Shown piece after piece: positions 23,703 to 35,342 of a stretch of DNA of 64,000 bases. Where the stretch lies: NCBI RefSeq assembly GCF_010015585.1, contig NW_022985103.1, forward strand, positions 1 to 64,000, given 5' to 3'. The translations under genes were made by a program, and so were the position numbers. Position 1 is the stretch's first letter. Each line of letters opens with the position of its first letter. Under the pieces are notes generated by a model. The model was not told where the DNA came from, did no database searches, and was given only the letters and a program-made list of their open reading frames with translations. Origin of the DNA: Eremomyces bilateralis CBS 781.70. Taxonomy: Eukaryota > Ascomycota > Dothideomycetes > Eremomycetales > Eremomycetaceae.

Positions 23703-23984
23703 GGGACATAAACTATGGCACGAATCTCGGACATTTGATGCTTGTATTATTTTTTGGAATCCTGTTGCGTATCTGCCATCGCCTCTCGACTCGGTCTGAA
23801 GCTCTTGGCCTGAGCAACCTTCTCAACAATGTCATCGACTCGAATGCCAATGATCAAATCCTGTTATAAATCTCCCCAGTGCGCCATTATCCTAAGTCCA
23901 TGGTGCCCTGTTGTACACTATAGTCCAATGATTACGTCGTGGCATGTTCGGAACTGGCAGACATGGTATCATCCTGAATCGCCC

Positions 23985-26252
23985 TCAACGCCTGACACGG
24001 AACGATCGGTAGAAATCGGCGGCCGGATCACTCCCCATCGATTGAGACCCGTTCCATGACGCATTCGCGCGAACGCTATCCTTTTGCGCTGCCTCGACCT
24101 TCTCCTTCAGACCTGCCGTAGCAGTGTCCACCTGCTGCAATTGCTGAAGGTGGCTGTTGAGCACCTTGACGACATGTGAGAGCTGCACATCGTGGTTAGT
24201 AGGCAATTCACTGTGAAACGAATCTTCAAACTTACCGGATCATCGGGGTTGTTCGTTTTGCTAAGAGATGACGACACGTTGTTAATCTCGTCAATGACAT
24301 CCGTGACATCGCGGTTCAGCCCATTGACTCGCTCCGTCAGCCTCTCCGCAAGTTTGTACCTGGAATCCATTAGCATCTAAAGTCAAGGGGATGGACACGA
24401 GCAACTCACGTTCTCTCCCGCTCCTGGTCGACCCCTTGTAATCCAACGCCATCCGGGCCCATGACACCACCCTTCACCAACAGCTCGTCGATCTCCCGTT
24501 CATATCGGTCGAGAAAGTGCTGGAGCTCATCCTGCTGGCTCTCCACCGTCGATAGCTGCTTATCGATTTCGGCCGCATCCCTCTCAGCATGGAAGGTCTT
24601 GCTGTACAGCTTGGAGATCTTGTCGGAATTCTCCACGAGCAGCTGGTCCCATCCCGCGACTTGCTGGGCGGATCGTGTGAACTCTTTTTGGTATTTGGTC
24701 AGGTCCGTCGCCCACTTGGTAATGATCTCATCCATCGACTTATTCTTCAACCGGGAGGTCGGGTCGGGAGTCGGACCGGTCGATTGGTGGAGTTGCGCAG
24801 GACTAGGTCCCATTCCTGGCGGAGCCATCGCCGCCGTGGTCGCCTTCGCCGCTGGAGCAGCGGCTTGGGTTGATGCTGGAGCAGCGGTAGAAGAGGCGGG
24901 GGTGGTTGTCCCCGTTGTCCCCAATGCGGACGACGTAGCGGCTCCGGGAAGTCCCGATTTCTGGAAGAGCCCCGTGCCAAGGGTGGGAGCAGTAGTGGCG
25001 GGTTGGGCGGCAGAAGTCGTTGTGGATGCAGGAGCTGCAGTGTTCGCTGCGGTGGAGGTCGGAGGCCCCGACGTGGGAGCGTCGGCTTTAGTGGGGAAAG
25101 ACTTGAATAGACCTCCGGTTGCAGGCTGTTGTGCAGGCTGCTGTGAGGATAGTGGCGCGGTTGAAGCTGGCTGATTAATCTTGGCTCCACCAGCAAAGGG
25201 GGAGCTCGAGAACCCATCGCTAGTTCTGCTGAAGAGAGATGACCCTGCAGTTTGAGTGCTCTGGGCCGATGCTTGGGGTTGCGAGGCAGTATTCTGACCG
25301 AACAGGCTAACTGCAGAACCCTGCTGAGGGCCGCTTGGAGCAGCAGTCGCGGGGAATGGTGTGGAGGTCGAAGGGGTAGATGCCGAAGAAGGCTGCTGTC
25401 CCGCTATCCCGCCTTGCGGTTTACCGACTCCGCCAAAACCAGCCATCGCAGTTGGGCCAGTTGAAGTGGCTCCCTGATTTGCTGCGACGCCCCCGAAGAG
25501 TGACGCAGGCTTTTGCGCGTTTCCGAACGCGGAACTCGTCGTTTGCGATCCGCTAGTTGGGAATGATGGCCCTGATGTCGCGGGAGGAGGGCCAGCTGGA
25601 GTGGTGGATGTCATGAATGAGAGCGTCGGTTTACTGGTGGCGGGTGTACTGGTACCAGCTGGTCCCGAAGCTGGCGCAGGAGAGAATAAACTTCCGGATC
25701 CCGCTGGCTTGCCAAACATTGAGGATGCTGCTCCGCCTGCATTAGAAGCCGGTGTAGTGTTGGTGAAGTTGTAGGAAGATCCTGGGGTATTCGTCGATCC
25801 TGGAGTGGGCTGATTGCCTCCGCCGCCCGAATTCGAGGGCGCATTTCCAGCTGGATTCGGCTTCTGAAACAGACCGGAACTTCCAGCTTGTGGTGTCGTG
25901 CTCATGAAAAGCCCAGGCGTCTTGCTCTCCGCCGGCGTAGGTGTGGCTCCCGACACTCCGAACGGTTTGGGACCCTCGTCTTTCTGTGCGGGCGCTCCTC
26001 CGAAGGGACTAGATCCGCTGGGTTGGCCTGCTGCAACGAGTTAGCTTGGTCCACCAGTTTGAAGCAGGAACACCTACCAAGACCACCAAAAAGGCCGCCT
26101 GATTGGGGTGGCTTTGCGCCGAACGGTGATGAAGATGGTGGGTTTGCAGCACTTCCTCCGAAGAGGGAGGAGCCAGGGGTCGAGGCGGTCGCGCTGAACG
26201 GATTCTTCTTCTCACCGCCCTGAGAGGTTCCTCCAAAATTAAAACTAGACAT
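23985..26252 (-). CDS. NSP1: Nucleoporin NSP1
   Basis: FG nucleoporin of the central channel, homologous to yeast Nsp1 and animal Nup62, about 705 residues. Exons 26252-26078, 26030-24410, 24359-24236 and 24182-23985; introns of 47, 50 and 53 nt. The first ~430 residues are Ser/Thr/Ala/Gly/Pro-rich with scattered FG and LFG units (SSLFGGS, GGLFGGL, ASLFGGV) and lack charged residues in long stretches. After a short linker the C-terminal coiled-coil domain starts near PTSRLKNKSMDEII and runs through ERTYKLAERLTERVNGL and LSHVVKVLNSHLQQL to DFYRSFRVRR. This domain binds Nup57/Nup49 and Nup82 partners in yeast. Intron 1 ends in a tandem CAGCAG acceptor, so one Ala may be included or left out. 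Confidence 0.93.
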
Positions 26253-27156
26253 GTTGCGTGGTTGTAAGGCTGGCGAAATGAATGCTTGAGAGTAGGCGAG
26301 TTTCCGAAGCTTGATCGGGTCGTTGCACTAAGATTCCGGCGAACTCAGGCTGTGGAAAGGCCTGGTCTTTATCCACCCGCGATAGAACGTGTCAAATTGT
26401 AATAAACCAGCAACACGGGATCGATGGATCGCAGGAAAGGATGGTGGTGGAAGAAAATCAGGATGTTCGGAGGTTCATCGTGGTTTGTAGCTTGGATTGA
26501 AGGGATTAGAAGTTTCGAGGTGAAAGGGGTCTGAGTTCAACAATGAATGGAAGCAGCGTAAGACGGGAGCCTGTCTTTGCCTTAGACTCTTCCAGACTCT
26601 TCAACTGTACAGAACAACACACTGCAGGTAAGCTGGATCAAAAGTCGCGTCGCGTGTGTTACAGTCTTGCAGCAGTTAATACAGATCCCTCTCAATAGAT
26701 ATGGCACGTGATGGCCAGAGTTTGGAGCAATGATTTTGCAAGGAACATCAATTATTAAGATTATTTATCATGAATCCATTCCATATCTGGTAATTTGATA
26801 CCGATATGTATCCGTAAAATTGTCAAATAATACCAGACATTCATGTCCGACGAATAATTAGTAATACAAATCAGGTGTCACGTGCAACCCCGGACTACAG
26901 CCCAGGCTCCTCTGCCATAGGGTGGTGGTTCGATCCCCTACACCCAGACCTCTCAGGCTGTAAGAATCATCTGTCCTCCATACACCCTCCGTACATAATA
27001 TTCAGTATTTCATGTTATTATTGCACTGCCCCATTCAAGCGCTCACTTTCACCTCGCTCTCACCGGCACACCTTGGCTCCTTCACACGTGCTTTTCGATT
27101 CTGCTGTCCCTATGAACCTCTGAACCGCTTAACCTCCCAGCTGCAATCTATTGCGC
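26253..27156. promoter_or_regulatory. Divergent promoter between NSP1 and LAA2 genes
   Basis: About 900 bp. The middle (26700-26880) is AT-rich. A B-box-like word GGTTCGATCCC lies at 26927-26937 but the surrounding sequence does not fold as a tRNA. Confidence 0.4.
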
Positions 27157-28824
27157 ATGAAAATGGAAGATCTACAGCCTCCTAGGAAAAGCGTAGAGCT
27201 GGAGGATGCAGGAGCACATGAGCTTGGTAATATTTAAATCCCCCGCTTGATCTGGACTGTAGCTGACAATGGCCCCAGAATCGTCGGATGAGAACGACCA
27301 CTTTTCAGATGCAAGCGAAGGCCGAGAACCTATATCGAAGGAGTCCGGATCCGAAGACCACTCGTCTATACCGATTACAAGAGTCGAGAGAGTCGACAGC
27401 CAACCCGGATACGGCGAGGTCCCCGGCACCGAGGCATACAAACGTCGGGTGACCGATGCAGTCCCTGATGAAGTCGAAGTCGTACCGGAGGGATTAAGAA
27501 GCCGGAGCTCTTCGCGAGTAGGAGGGCGGGAGAGATCCCACACCATCGGCGGGACACCAATTCCTCGTACCGTCGTTGAAAAGGTGGACCCTGATGCCCC
27601 GAGCTATGGCGAAGTCCCTGGGACTTCGGCATATCACCTACATCTAGCAGATGCCCAACCCGATGAGATCCACAGAGCGCCTCCACAAGCAACTTCTCCC
27701 ATCGCAGGTATGTAAGTCTACTTAGTCTCGCAACTTTCAGGAACCATTGACCAATGAAGGGTTGCCAACGCTGTCTCATGATAGATCCGAAATATCCTCT
27801 GTTTCCCGAGAGGACGAACACCAAGGATCGTCCATGAGTGCTACTCAGGACGATGGTGGGGGTGGGAGTGGAGTAGACGACGAAGACCACCAAGAGTCTG
27901 GTGACGACTTCGACGATTTCGAGAGTGGGGAAGACGAAGATTTTGGGGATTTTGGAGAGGAGATAGGAGAGCAGCTTCCGCAGCCTAGTCTGACCGACCA
28001 ACCTCAAATCCATGCGTCCGTTGATGCACCTCCCCCGCATTATGTGAGTAGAATATGTCGATTTTTAATAGCATCGACCCGTCAAACCTTACCTCACGAC
28101 TAAGATGCTGATATTTCCATGCTAGAAACCCTTTGATTTCATGAAGTTTACATCAGCAGAGCAACTGCAAGGTGCATTACAACCCCATATTTTGGAGATT
28201 TTCTCCGAATCACCCAACGCGAACCGCAGAGATCCACTGGGCGAGGCCAATCCAATGTTGATGTCGGAGCGGAGTCAGTCCCTGTGGTCTCAGCTTGTAG
28301 CACCGCCGCCCCTGCAGCCCCCGAATTGGGTCCGGTCACGAATACGTCGCCTCTTTCTTGTTTCCTTGGGAGTTCCCGTCGACTTGGACGAGATCTTGCC
28401 GGCGAGCAAACAAAAGAAACTCATCTTACCATCCATCAACATCCCCGGTGATCGATCACCAAGAGTGTCATCCGACGAGCGAGGCATCGGTGCCATATCT
28501 CGCCTGAAGAAAAATAACGATTCCTCCGCATCGGTTACATCAACGGCTTCGAAATCAGAACGCAGGAGACGCGGTCCGCCGCCTCCACCTGCTTTAGATG
28601 TCAACCGTGCCAATTTACTTTGTTCCACGACTGATGCGGCCCTTGGCAACTTTACCGATGAGGAGCTTAAAGTTCACGTTCAATCTCTCCAGGTCTTCAT
28701 TGAGCGCGCCAAAGAGGTGCGGGAATACTGGGAGAAGCGGAAAGAGAGTGCGATCGGAAACAAAGAGGCATTCGAGGGTGTCATTGAGAATTTAGTGAAG
28801 CATGCAAAGAAAGTACGGAAATGA
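27157..28824 (+). CDS. LAA2: LAA2/DUF5102 protein, AP-1 clathrin accessory factor
   Basis: Fungal protein of the DUF5102 (YBL010C/LAA2) family, 493 residues. In yeast Laa2 helps the AP-1 clathrin adaptor and its partner Laa1 at the trans-Golgi and endosome; the role here is inferred. Exons 27157-27226, 27279-27707, 27760-28043 and 28126-28824. The N-terminus carries SSDENDHFSDASEG and two copies of a YGEVPGTxAY unit. The middle has an acidic patch DDFDDFESGEDEDFGDFGEE, the kind of DF/EF motif that binds adaptor ear domains. The C-terminal domain (FTDEELKVHVQSLQ to ENLVKHAKKVRK) is the conserved family part. Exon 1 is supported by a clean splice giving HELESSDENDHF. The second intron (27708-27759) is the only one that keeps frame, but its 3' end is weak. 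Confidence 0.85.
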
Positions 28825-30798
28825 GGTAGCTTCATACCGGGCTATGCCTCATTTCAGGACGAGTCCTGGCTTATTGGAGACAACACTTCTCCAAGGCGAT
28901 CATCTAGTTTCGCAATGCTGGACGCGATGCAGCACTTGTCTTCAAAATCCGTCATGCTTGGTCAGATGTCAAGCATGCACCGACGAAACATTGACGGACA
29001 GTTATGAGATTGAGACGGGTGGTCTAATGGATCACATTCGATGCGTGCGTACCTACCGCAAGCCTTGTATTAGATTCGATACGACCAACGTTAGGAAGCG
29101 CACGAAACAATTTGCAGCACGAGGCCGAGCTTCTGCTGTGGCCAGCAGCGACTCAGTGTCCTGTCCGGGTCCATTCCAGTAGCCGCAATACATGCATTGG
29201 ATGTGTATAAACCACTACAGCATGGAGTCATGAACACATGCATACCTTGTATCATGGTTTCAGGTGTGAAATGGATCTGGGGCGAGCGTCTCGACACTCC
29301 CAGCGTCTAGCCGGCTACTGGCGATGTGAGCGCATTGGGAAGAAGTACTATCAAATAGTTAGGGAGATATCAGACCTCGTACGCAGTATATAGTTAACAT
29401 TACTGGATGCCGATATTGTTGTAGGGCAGTTCCGCGTGCCAAATCGATGTGCATGAACGAAGCAGCTGGCCCTTTTGACCACTTGTGCTATCTCCACAAG
29501 TATATCATCGACGTATGTACACACCGTACAACCTTCAGATCTAGGGACGAGAGGTTGAAAGAAATCGCCCTCGCACATGGAGCCAGCTTTACTATCCGAC
29601 ACCACGATACCTAAATTTAGAGAGCCTCGAGGTTTCTCCTCTCTGGAAAGATTCGGTCGGCTAATTAGTTAAGTTCCGGAGTAGCTCCCGCAGTTTTGAG
29701 CAACAATCCCATGGAAGCCATGATACCCAATCTCCAAAATCAATCTGGCATTTTGGCCATTGATATTCGGTCAGGGGTTCCACCAGTGACTTATTCGTTA
29801 TTACGAAGTAAGTTAATATTTCAGTCTCCAGCTTATTACCGACATTTCCGTCTAGCAGTAGGAAGCCGCTGGAGGCGTGTAGGACGCAGCAGTCATCGTA
29901 GCACACTGCGCACTCTGGTCCGGCTGTTCTCAGTCCTACCTGAAGAAAGCTTGAAGGACACGACGGGATAAGGCCCGACCGAATTAAAGCATTTTCGTTT
30001 CTGAATGGCGAAAAAGGGTGACACGCTATCAGGCTCAGAAATCCGAACCTAACAGAAGCGTTAGTGGTGGATCGCACACGCTTTCCGTCCATGCTACCAA
30101 ATACAACATGAACCGAATGATGCTTGCGATCTTGTGGTTCCCTTGTCTTAGTTGAACGCCTTAAGTTAAACAATACACCTCATACAATATACATATAAAT
30201 ACCCATCCCAGAACTGAAGTGTCCGTCCGGTATCCGAATGAGCTTATTGTATTTCCTTCTGCCGCCTGCACCCTGCAGGCCCGTAGCCTCGCCTCATGCT
30301 TGCTATTGCCACTGTGCTAGGGGGGCCAGACCCCCTAAGGCCTATTAAGTCCACCGTCAATAATAAGGCTAGGCTGGTGATTTGGTGACTGACGTCCAAG
30401 CCAAGCGGTCTAGTCCGGTCTTTTTCCATACCCCTTCTTCACCCTTCGGCTACCTTGTCTGTGCTGAGGATCGGGAACTGAGGCTCTTCCATGCGTCTGT
30501 CCTTTCAGCTTCGTTCTGCGGCCAACGATGTACATCCGACTGCCACGCGCCAGCAGCTCGTACCCTCGTGAGAAAATACGCGGAAGGCGAGTTGGTGCGC
30601 CGGAGTCCTCCCCATCGACCTGCGAAATATGAGACGGAGAACGATATTCTGCAATTCGAATTCGAAGTCTCGATCAAGACGAATGAATGGGAGTTGACCG
30701 CGGTGTTGATCGGCGGTCCATTGTTCCTCGCGGCTGATCCTCCCAAAGCCTGGCATTGTGACGATCATCTCGACGCGATTATGTTAAGCCCGTTCAGA
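28825..30798. other. Intergenic gap before SLN1-type kinase gene
   Basis: About 2 kb. No gene supported; the longest minus-strand frame (29661-30173) has no recognisable domain and is within chance length. From about 30380 the plus strand is open in frame with the kinase but starts with low-complexity residues, so I treat it as leader. Confidence 0.45.
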
Positions 30799-33700
30799 AT
30801 GCGAATCCCGATCCGGGAACAGCTTGCACTTCTGGTTTTGATATCCGCCTTGGTTGGACTTACTGTCATATCCGTCGCAACATGGATCACCAATCAGAAC
30901 TTCGTTCTAAGCGTTCGGTAAGGCTGGCATTCCCGCACTGTATCCTCAGAGGACTGACACAGAAAACAGGGCATCGGAACTCGCACTGACGGCGTCCCTG
31001 AAAGCGGCGCAACTCGCATCGAACTTGCAGTTGATGCAGTCCCTCGTCAGCACAGTCTCTACTCGATTGATCATCCAGCTCGCCCTCGAGCGCTATTACG
31101 GTGGAAATGATACCGAATCGAATTGGACGCGGTCCTTCGATGACATCCAGGCGGCTGTAAACGGAGTTCGCGACGGTGGTTTGGCTATGCAAGCCACCGT
31201 GTCGCTCAGAAATGAATCTACCGTCGTAGTGAATGCTACGGCTCCCGATCCAGTCGAGCTGCCGTACACATATCCGAATGGGACTCGAGTCACCCTTGGA
31301 GATGACAGTCCTGCGTACCCTCGTATAGGCTTCCCACCGCCGCTCTACCCGAATTTCACGTTCCTTTGTATTCCGCGAAACGAGAGTTTCTGTGAGCCTA
31401 GGGTGGAGTCGGACGGCTTCGTGCTGAGCCAGGACAATTCCCTGCTCCTTGGTCCATATATGATCAACGAGACGTTCGCCATGGTGTCGATCACTCGACC
31501 GATCATCAATAACGCATTGAACGCGGATATTCTGGGTTGGTTGACAACATGCTTTGACGCTCGGTTGATATTGGACGTCATCACGTCACGAGAAGGTTTG
31601 GATCAAACTGGCATCACCCTCGTTCTTGGTTCCGCGAACTCCACGAACCTTTTCCCTCCTGGCGTCGTATACAATGAAGGTGAATTCGACCAGTCTGCGC
31701 TCAACGATGAGCCTGTACGTTTTGTGCTATCTCCGAACGATACGTATGGAAGACATGGATTTCGTGCTACCTCCTCCTTACTGGAGAGTTTCCGTTTGGG
31801 TGACTTCCGAGGGCTTGCTCACGCTTTCAAAAGGTCGGACATGATCAACAATGCTGGAAGCATTATCCGCGCAAAGAACGAGGAGGGCAAGGAAGTGTCC
31901 ATTGGCTATGCCATGGCGCCGACGAATATTGTAAACTGGGTCATTGTCATCGAACACGCTCGTAGCGAGATCTGGGCGCCTATCAATAAACTTCGGACTA
32001 TTATTCTCGGTTGTATATTCGGAACAATTGGCGCCGTTCTTATCTTGGCCTTCCCGGCCGCTCATTACTCGAGTCGGCCTATCCGTAGACTGCGGGAGGC
32101 AACCAAGCAGTCAGTCGACCCTCCAGGTTACTCGCCAGAGGACGACCATCTATCCAGATCCAGTGGTCACAGCGACGGCCATGACGAGGAGCTAGCGCGG
32201 AAGGAAGGCTTCTTCGCGACCATTCGTCATTGGGGTCGCAACCGTGACTTGTCACGGGAGGAACGTCAGGATCTTCAACGCCGATGGCAGTTTCGCATCC
32301 CAGCGAAAGTGCGGGAACGAAAGCACCTGGTTCAGGATGAGCTTTCCGACTTGACCAAGACCTTCAATGAGATGACGGATGAGCTAATGATGCAATACAC
32401 GAAACTGGAGGAGCGTGTTCAGCAGCGTACGGCGGAGCTTGAGACGAGCAAGCGAGCGGCAGAAGCGGCCAACGAGAGCAAAACCTTGTTTATCGCAAAC
32501 ATCTCCCACGAGTTGAAAACACCGCTGAACGGCATTATGGGCATGTGCGCCGTGTGCATGGGCGAAGAGGATCCCGTCAAAGTCAAGCGTAGCCTTGGAA
32601 TCATCTACAAGAGTGGCGACTTGCTTCTCAACTTATTGACCGACCTCTTGACATTTAGGTACGTACGTATGATCCATGCGCTTATTCCGCTCCCTAACAA
32701 TCAGCAGTAAAAACCAGGTTGGACAGTACCTATCACTCGACGAAAAAGAGTTCAAGATCCGTGATATTAGTTCTCAGATTTTGGCCATTTTTGACAAGCA
32801 GTCGAGAGACAGCGGTATCAAATTGGCCGTGAAATTTGAAGGACCAACTGAAGCCAACATTGTGGATGGTGGACTTTCTGATAAACGAGAGATGGGGCCG
32901 TTTGGTACAGGCAAAGTCCGCAACTTGGTCCTCTGGGGTGACCAACACCGCATACTGCAGGTTGTGATCAACCTTATATCAAACAGTCTGAAGTTTACGC
33001 CGTCGAAAGGCAGCATAACCCTTACCATTCGTTGCCTCGGCGAGTGGGATCAGGCTAGCAGTAGTCGAAAGGGGTCGTTTGGGTCAAAACACAACAGTGG
33101 ACGCACATCCCAACCCAAAGCGTCGGATTCAGAAGGCAGCGTCGCAACTGGCAAGAATCACAGCACTGCGAACGAGATCAATCCATATGATCGACAATTT
33201 AGCAAGTTCCACGAGCGGAATTCCAGCCCTCCGCCAGGCAAGATACTGTTGTTCGAATTCGAGGTCAAAGACACTGGCCCTGGCGTCCCAGAACCTCTTC
33301 AACAGCGGATTTTTGAGCCATTCGTCCAAGGAGACTTGGGTTTGAGCAAGAAATACGGCGGAACCGGCCTCGGGCTCAGCATCTGTGCCCAGCTGGCGAG
33401 CTTGATGAAAGGTCACATGGTCTTACAGAGCGAAGATAGCAAAGGATCCACATTCACGATGCAGATACCGTTACGACATTTAAGTTCCCGCGCTGACAGT
33501 ACGGCTTCGTCCAGCTTGTCAGGAGCCGATCCGCATGCATCCGCAGACGATCTGAGGGCAACTCTGAAGACACCAGATTCAACACAAAGCGCGCCTGCCA
33601 GCACCGGACCTGGTCCAGTGCCTTTCGAAACGGACAGCAAGCCTCGATTAGTCGGGTTGAGTACGCCATTCTTCGCCAGCACGTCGCCGCTCGAAGGTCC

Positions 33701-34393
33701 CAATAGCCAGCAGGCGGCCATTCAAAGGGTTACTGCGGAGGCGACGAAGCGTGGAGATAAAGTGAAGGTTCTTGTTGCAGAAGACAACAAGACCAATCAG
33801 GAAGTGGTGCTGCGGATGCTGAAACTGGAGGATATCTTTGATATTACAGTCGCAGAAGATGGTCAAGAGGCGGTAGACCTGGTCCGGCAGAGTATGGAGA
33901 CGCACAATCCATACAACTTGATTTTCATGGATGTGCAGGTAAGTGAACTCTATCGTAATCCGGTCCCTCCTATCGTGACGCTGATGAATATCCTACGCAG
34001 ATGCCCAACCTAAATGGTCTGGAGTCTACACGCCTTATCCGACAATCTGGATACACGGCCCCGATCGTCGCTTTGTCCGCCTATTCCGAAGACGTTAACA
34101 TCAAAGAATGCCTCGAGTCGGGCATGAACGATTTTATCTCCAAGCCCATCCGCCGTCCACGACTCAAACAGGTCCTAAAGACATATTGTCCGCCGATTCC
34201 CGAAGAATCGGAAGAAGCTGGGCCGTCGCGGTCCAACTCGGACAAGGCCAGGGTGGATGGTAACTCCGGCGAGGAGTTGGCCGACGATACTAGAAATTTG
34301 TCGGTCGTCCACAACGCTGCTTCTGAGAACCCAATCATTGTTGGGGATGTCTCAACGCATGATTATCATAGAGGGAATCAACCAAAAAGTTGA
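30799..34393 (+). CDS. SLN1: SLN1-type transmembrane hybrid histidine kinase
   Basis: Osmosensing phosphorelay kinase upstream of the HOG MAP kinase pathway, 1143 residues (TcsB/Sln1 group). Exons 30799-30917, 30970-32658, 32708-33938 and 34001-34393; introns of 52, 49 and 62 nt. Order of parts: first membrane helix [18 protein letters not shown] near residue 12; a large N-glycosylatable outer domain; second helix [17 protein letters not shown] near 330, then HAMP-like [12 protein letters not shown]; a coiled coil ([20 protein letters not shown]); H-box [15 protein letters not shown] with the phospho-His; N-box [14 protein letters not shown]-boxes DTGPGVPE and GGTGLGLSI; and a receiver domain [20 protein letters not shown] (phospho-Asp) and ISKPIRR. 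All signature residues are present. A Met 6 codons upstream (30781) is an equal start choice. Confidence 0.93.
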
Positions 34394-35342
34394 TTCCTCA
34401 CAAAGTGCTTGGGCGATTTCGAATACCCCGTTTCCTACTCGTGGAGTTTTGTACATGGTTTGCTGCATCTTTTGTTAATGTGAGGATGCTACGACTACAT
34501 ATACCTGGACCTGGTGCTTATCGTACACCTGGAAGACCCCGTCCGGCTCCAGCATTTGTGGTTTGGCGTACACAGGACCAAGGGCACATATTGAAAAGTG
34601 TTTTGGACAGGATTTACGCATTCGAAGGCCAATGGTTGGGCTACGTTTCCATATACTGAGCGCTGGAGTTAGAGCATGGCAATATCTTGGAGGGGGAATT
34701 TCATCTGCTTGGACGTTATTTGGATATGACATTGTATATGTTCCGCAAGCTACGCGTCGAAGCTTCACGGAATACCATATGCCTTACGGAGAGTTTGCTG
34801 AGCGGGCTGGTTGTCTCTTCACATCTATTCCGTATTTTGGATAGGGACGAATCGAGGCTTTCCCAACGTATGGTCATCACACATGTAATAAATATTACAG
34901 TCTTCTAGGAGAAGAATTGATGGTAACACGCCATTGGCATACCCTTCAAGCCCACCCGAACTATCTGTACCTCTATCGCCTACCCAGGATGAAATTGCCA
35001 TCAAAATAGTAAATACCACCAGACACCACCAGCTCAGTTCTCGGTCCTCAGTCCTGGAGTCTGGACTGAGGTGAAATATCCCGAATCAGACTAGTGTCGG
35101 CAATAACTCAAAATTCAAAATTCCGTCTGTCTAATCACTAATGTCTAGCCGGCTTTGCCTGGGACCCGCGGGTTCCAGAATCCAAACCAAGGAACTCATT
35201 AATAATAGTGAATAGAGAGCTACTCTGACAGTATGTAGCTTGAGCCTTTTGCATCTCTACTACATATATCGGATTTCATATATTTGGAAGTTGCTTTTTC
35301 AAGCCACTCGGCGTGTGCTGTTGGATGCTGGATGCTGTTGCG
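34394..35342. other. Intergenic gap between SLN1 and MFS gene
   Basis: About 950 bp holding the kinase 3' UTR and the transporter promoter. No gene seen. Confidence 0.5.

Noticed and set aside
26874-26946. Possible tRNA: GGTTCGATCCC with GGTGT...ACACC ends
   Set aside because: Only five acceptor pairs, weak T-stem, no D-arm; spacing after the B box is too short for a full acceptor.
29661-30173. 170-codon minus-strand frame
   Set aside because: No recognisable motif; a frame of this length is expected by chance in 64 kb.
30382-30798. Extra 139 codons in frame before the SLN1 start
   Set aside because: The family's conserved N-terminus begins at [12 protein letters not shown]; upstream residues are not protein-like and lie in a probable leader.
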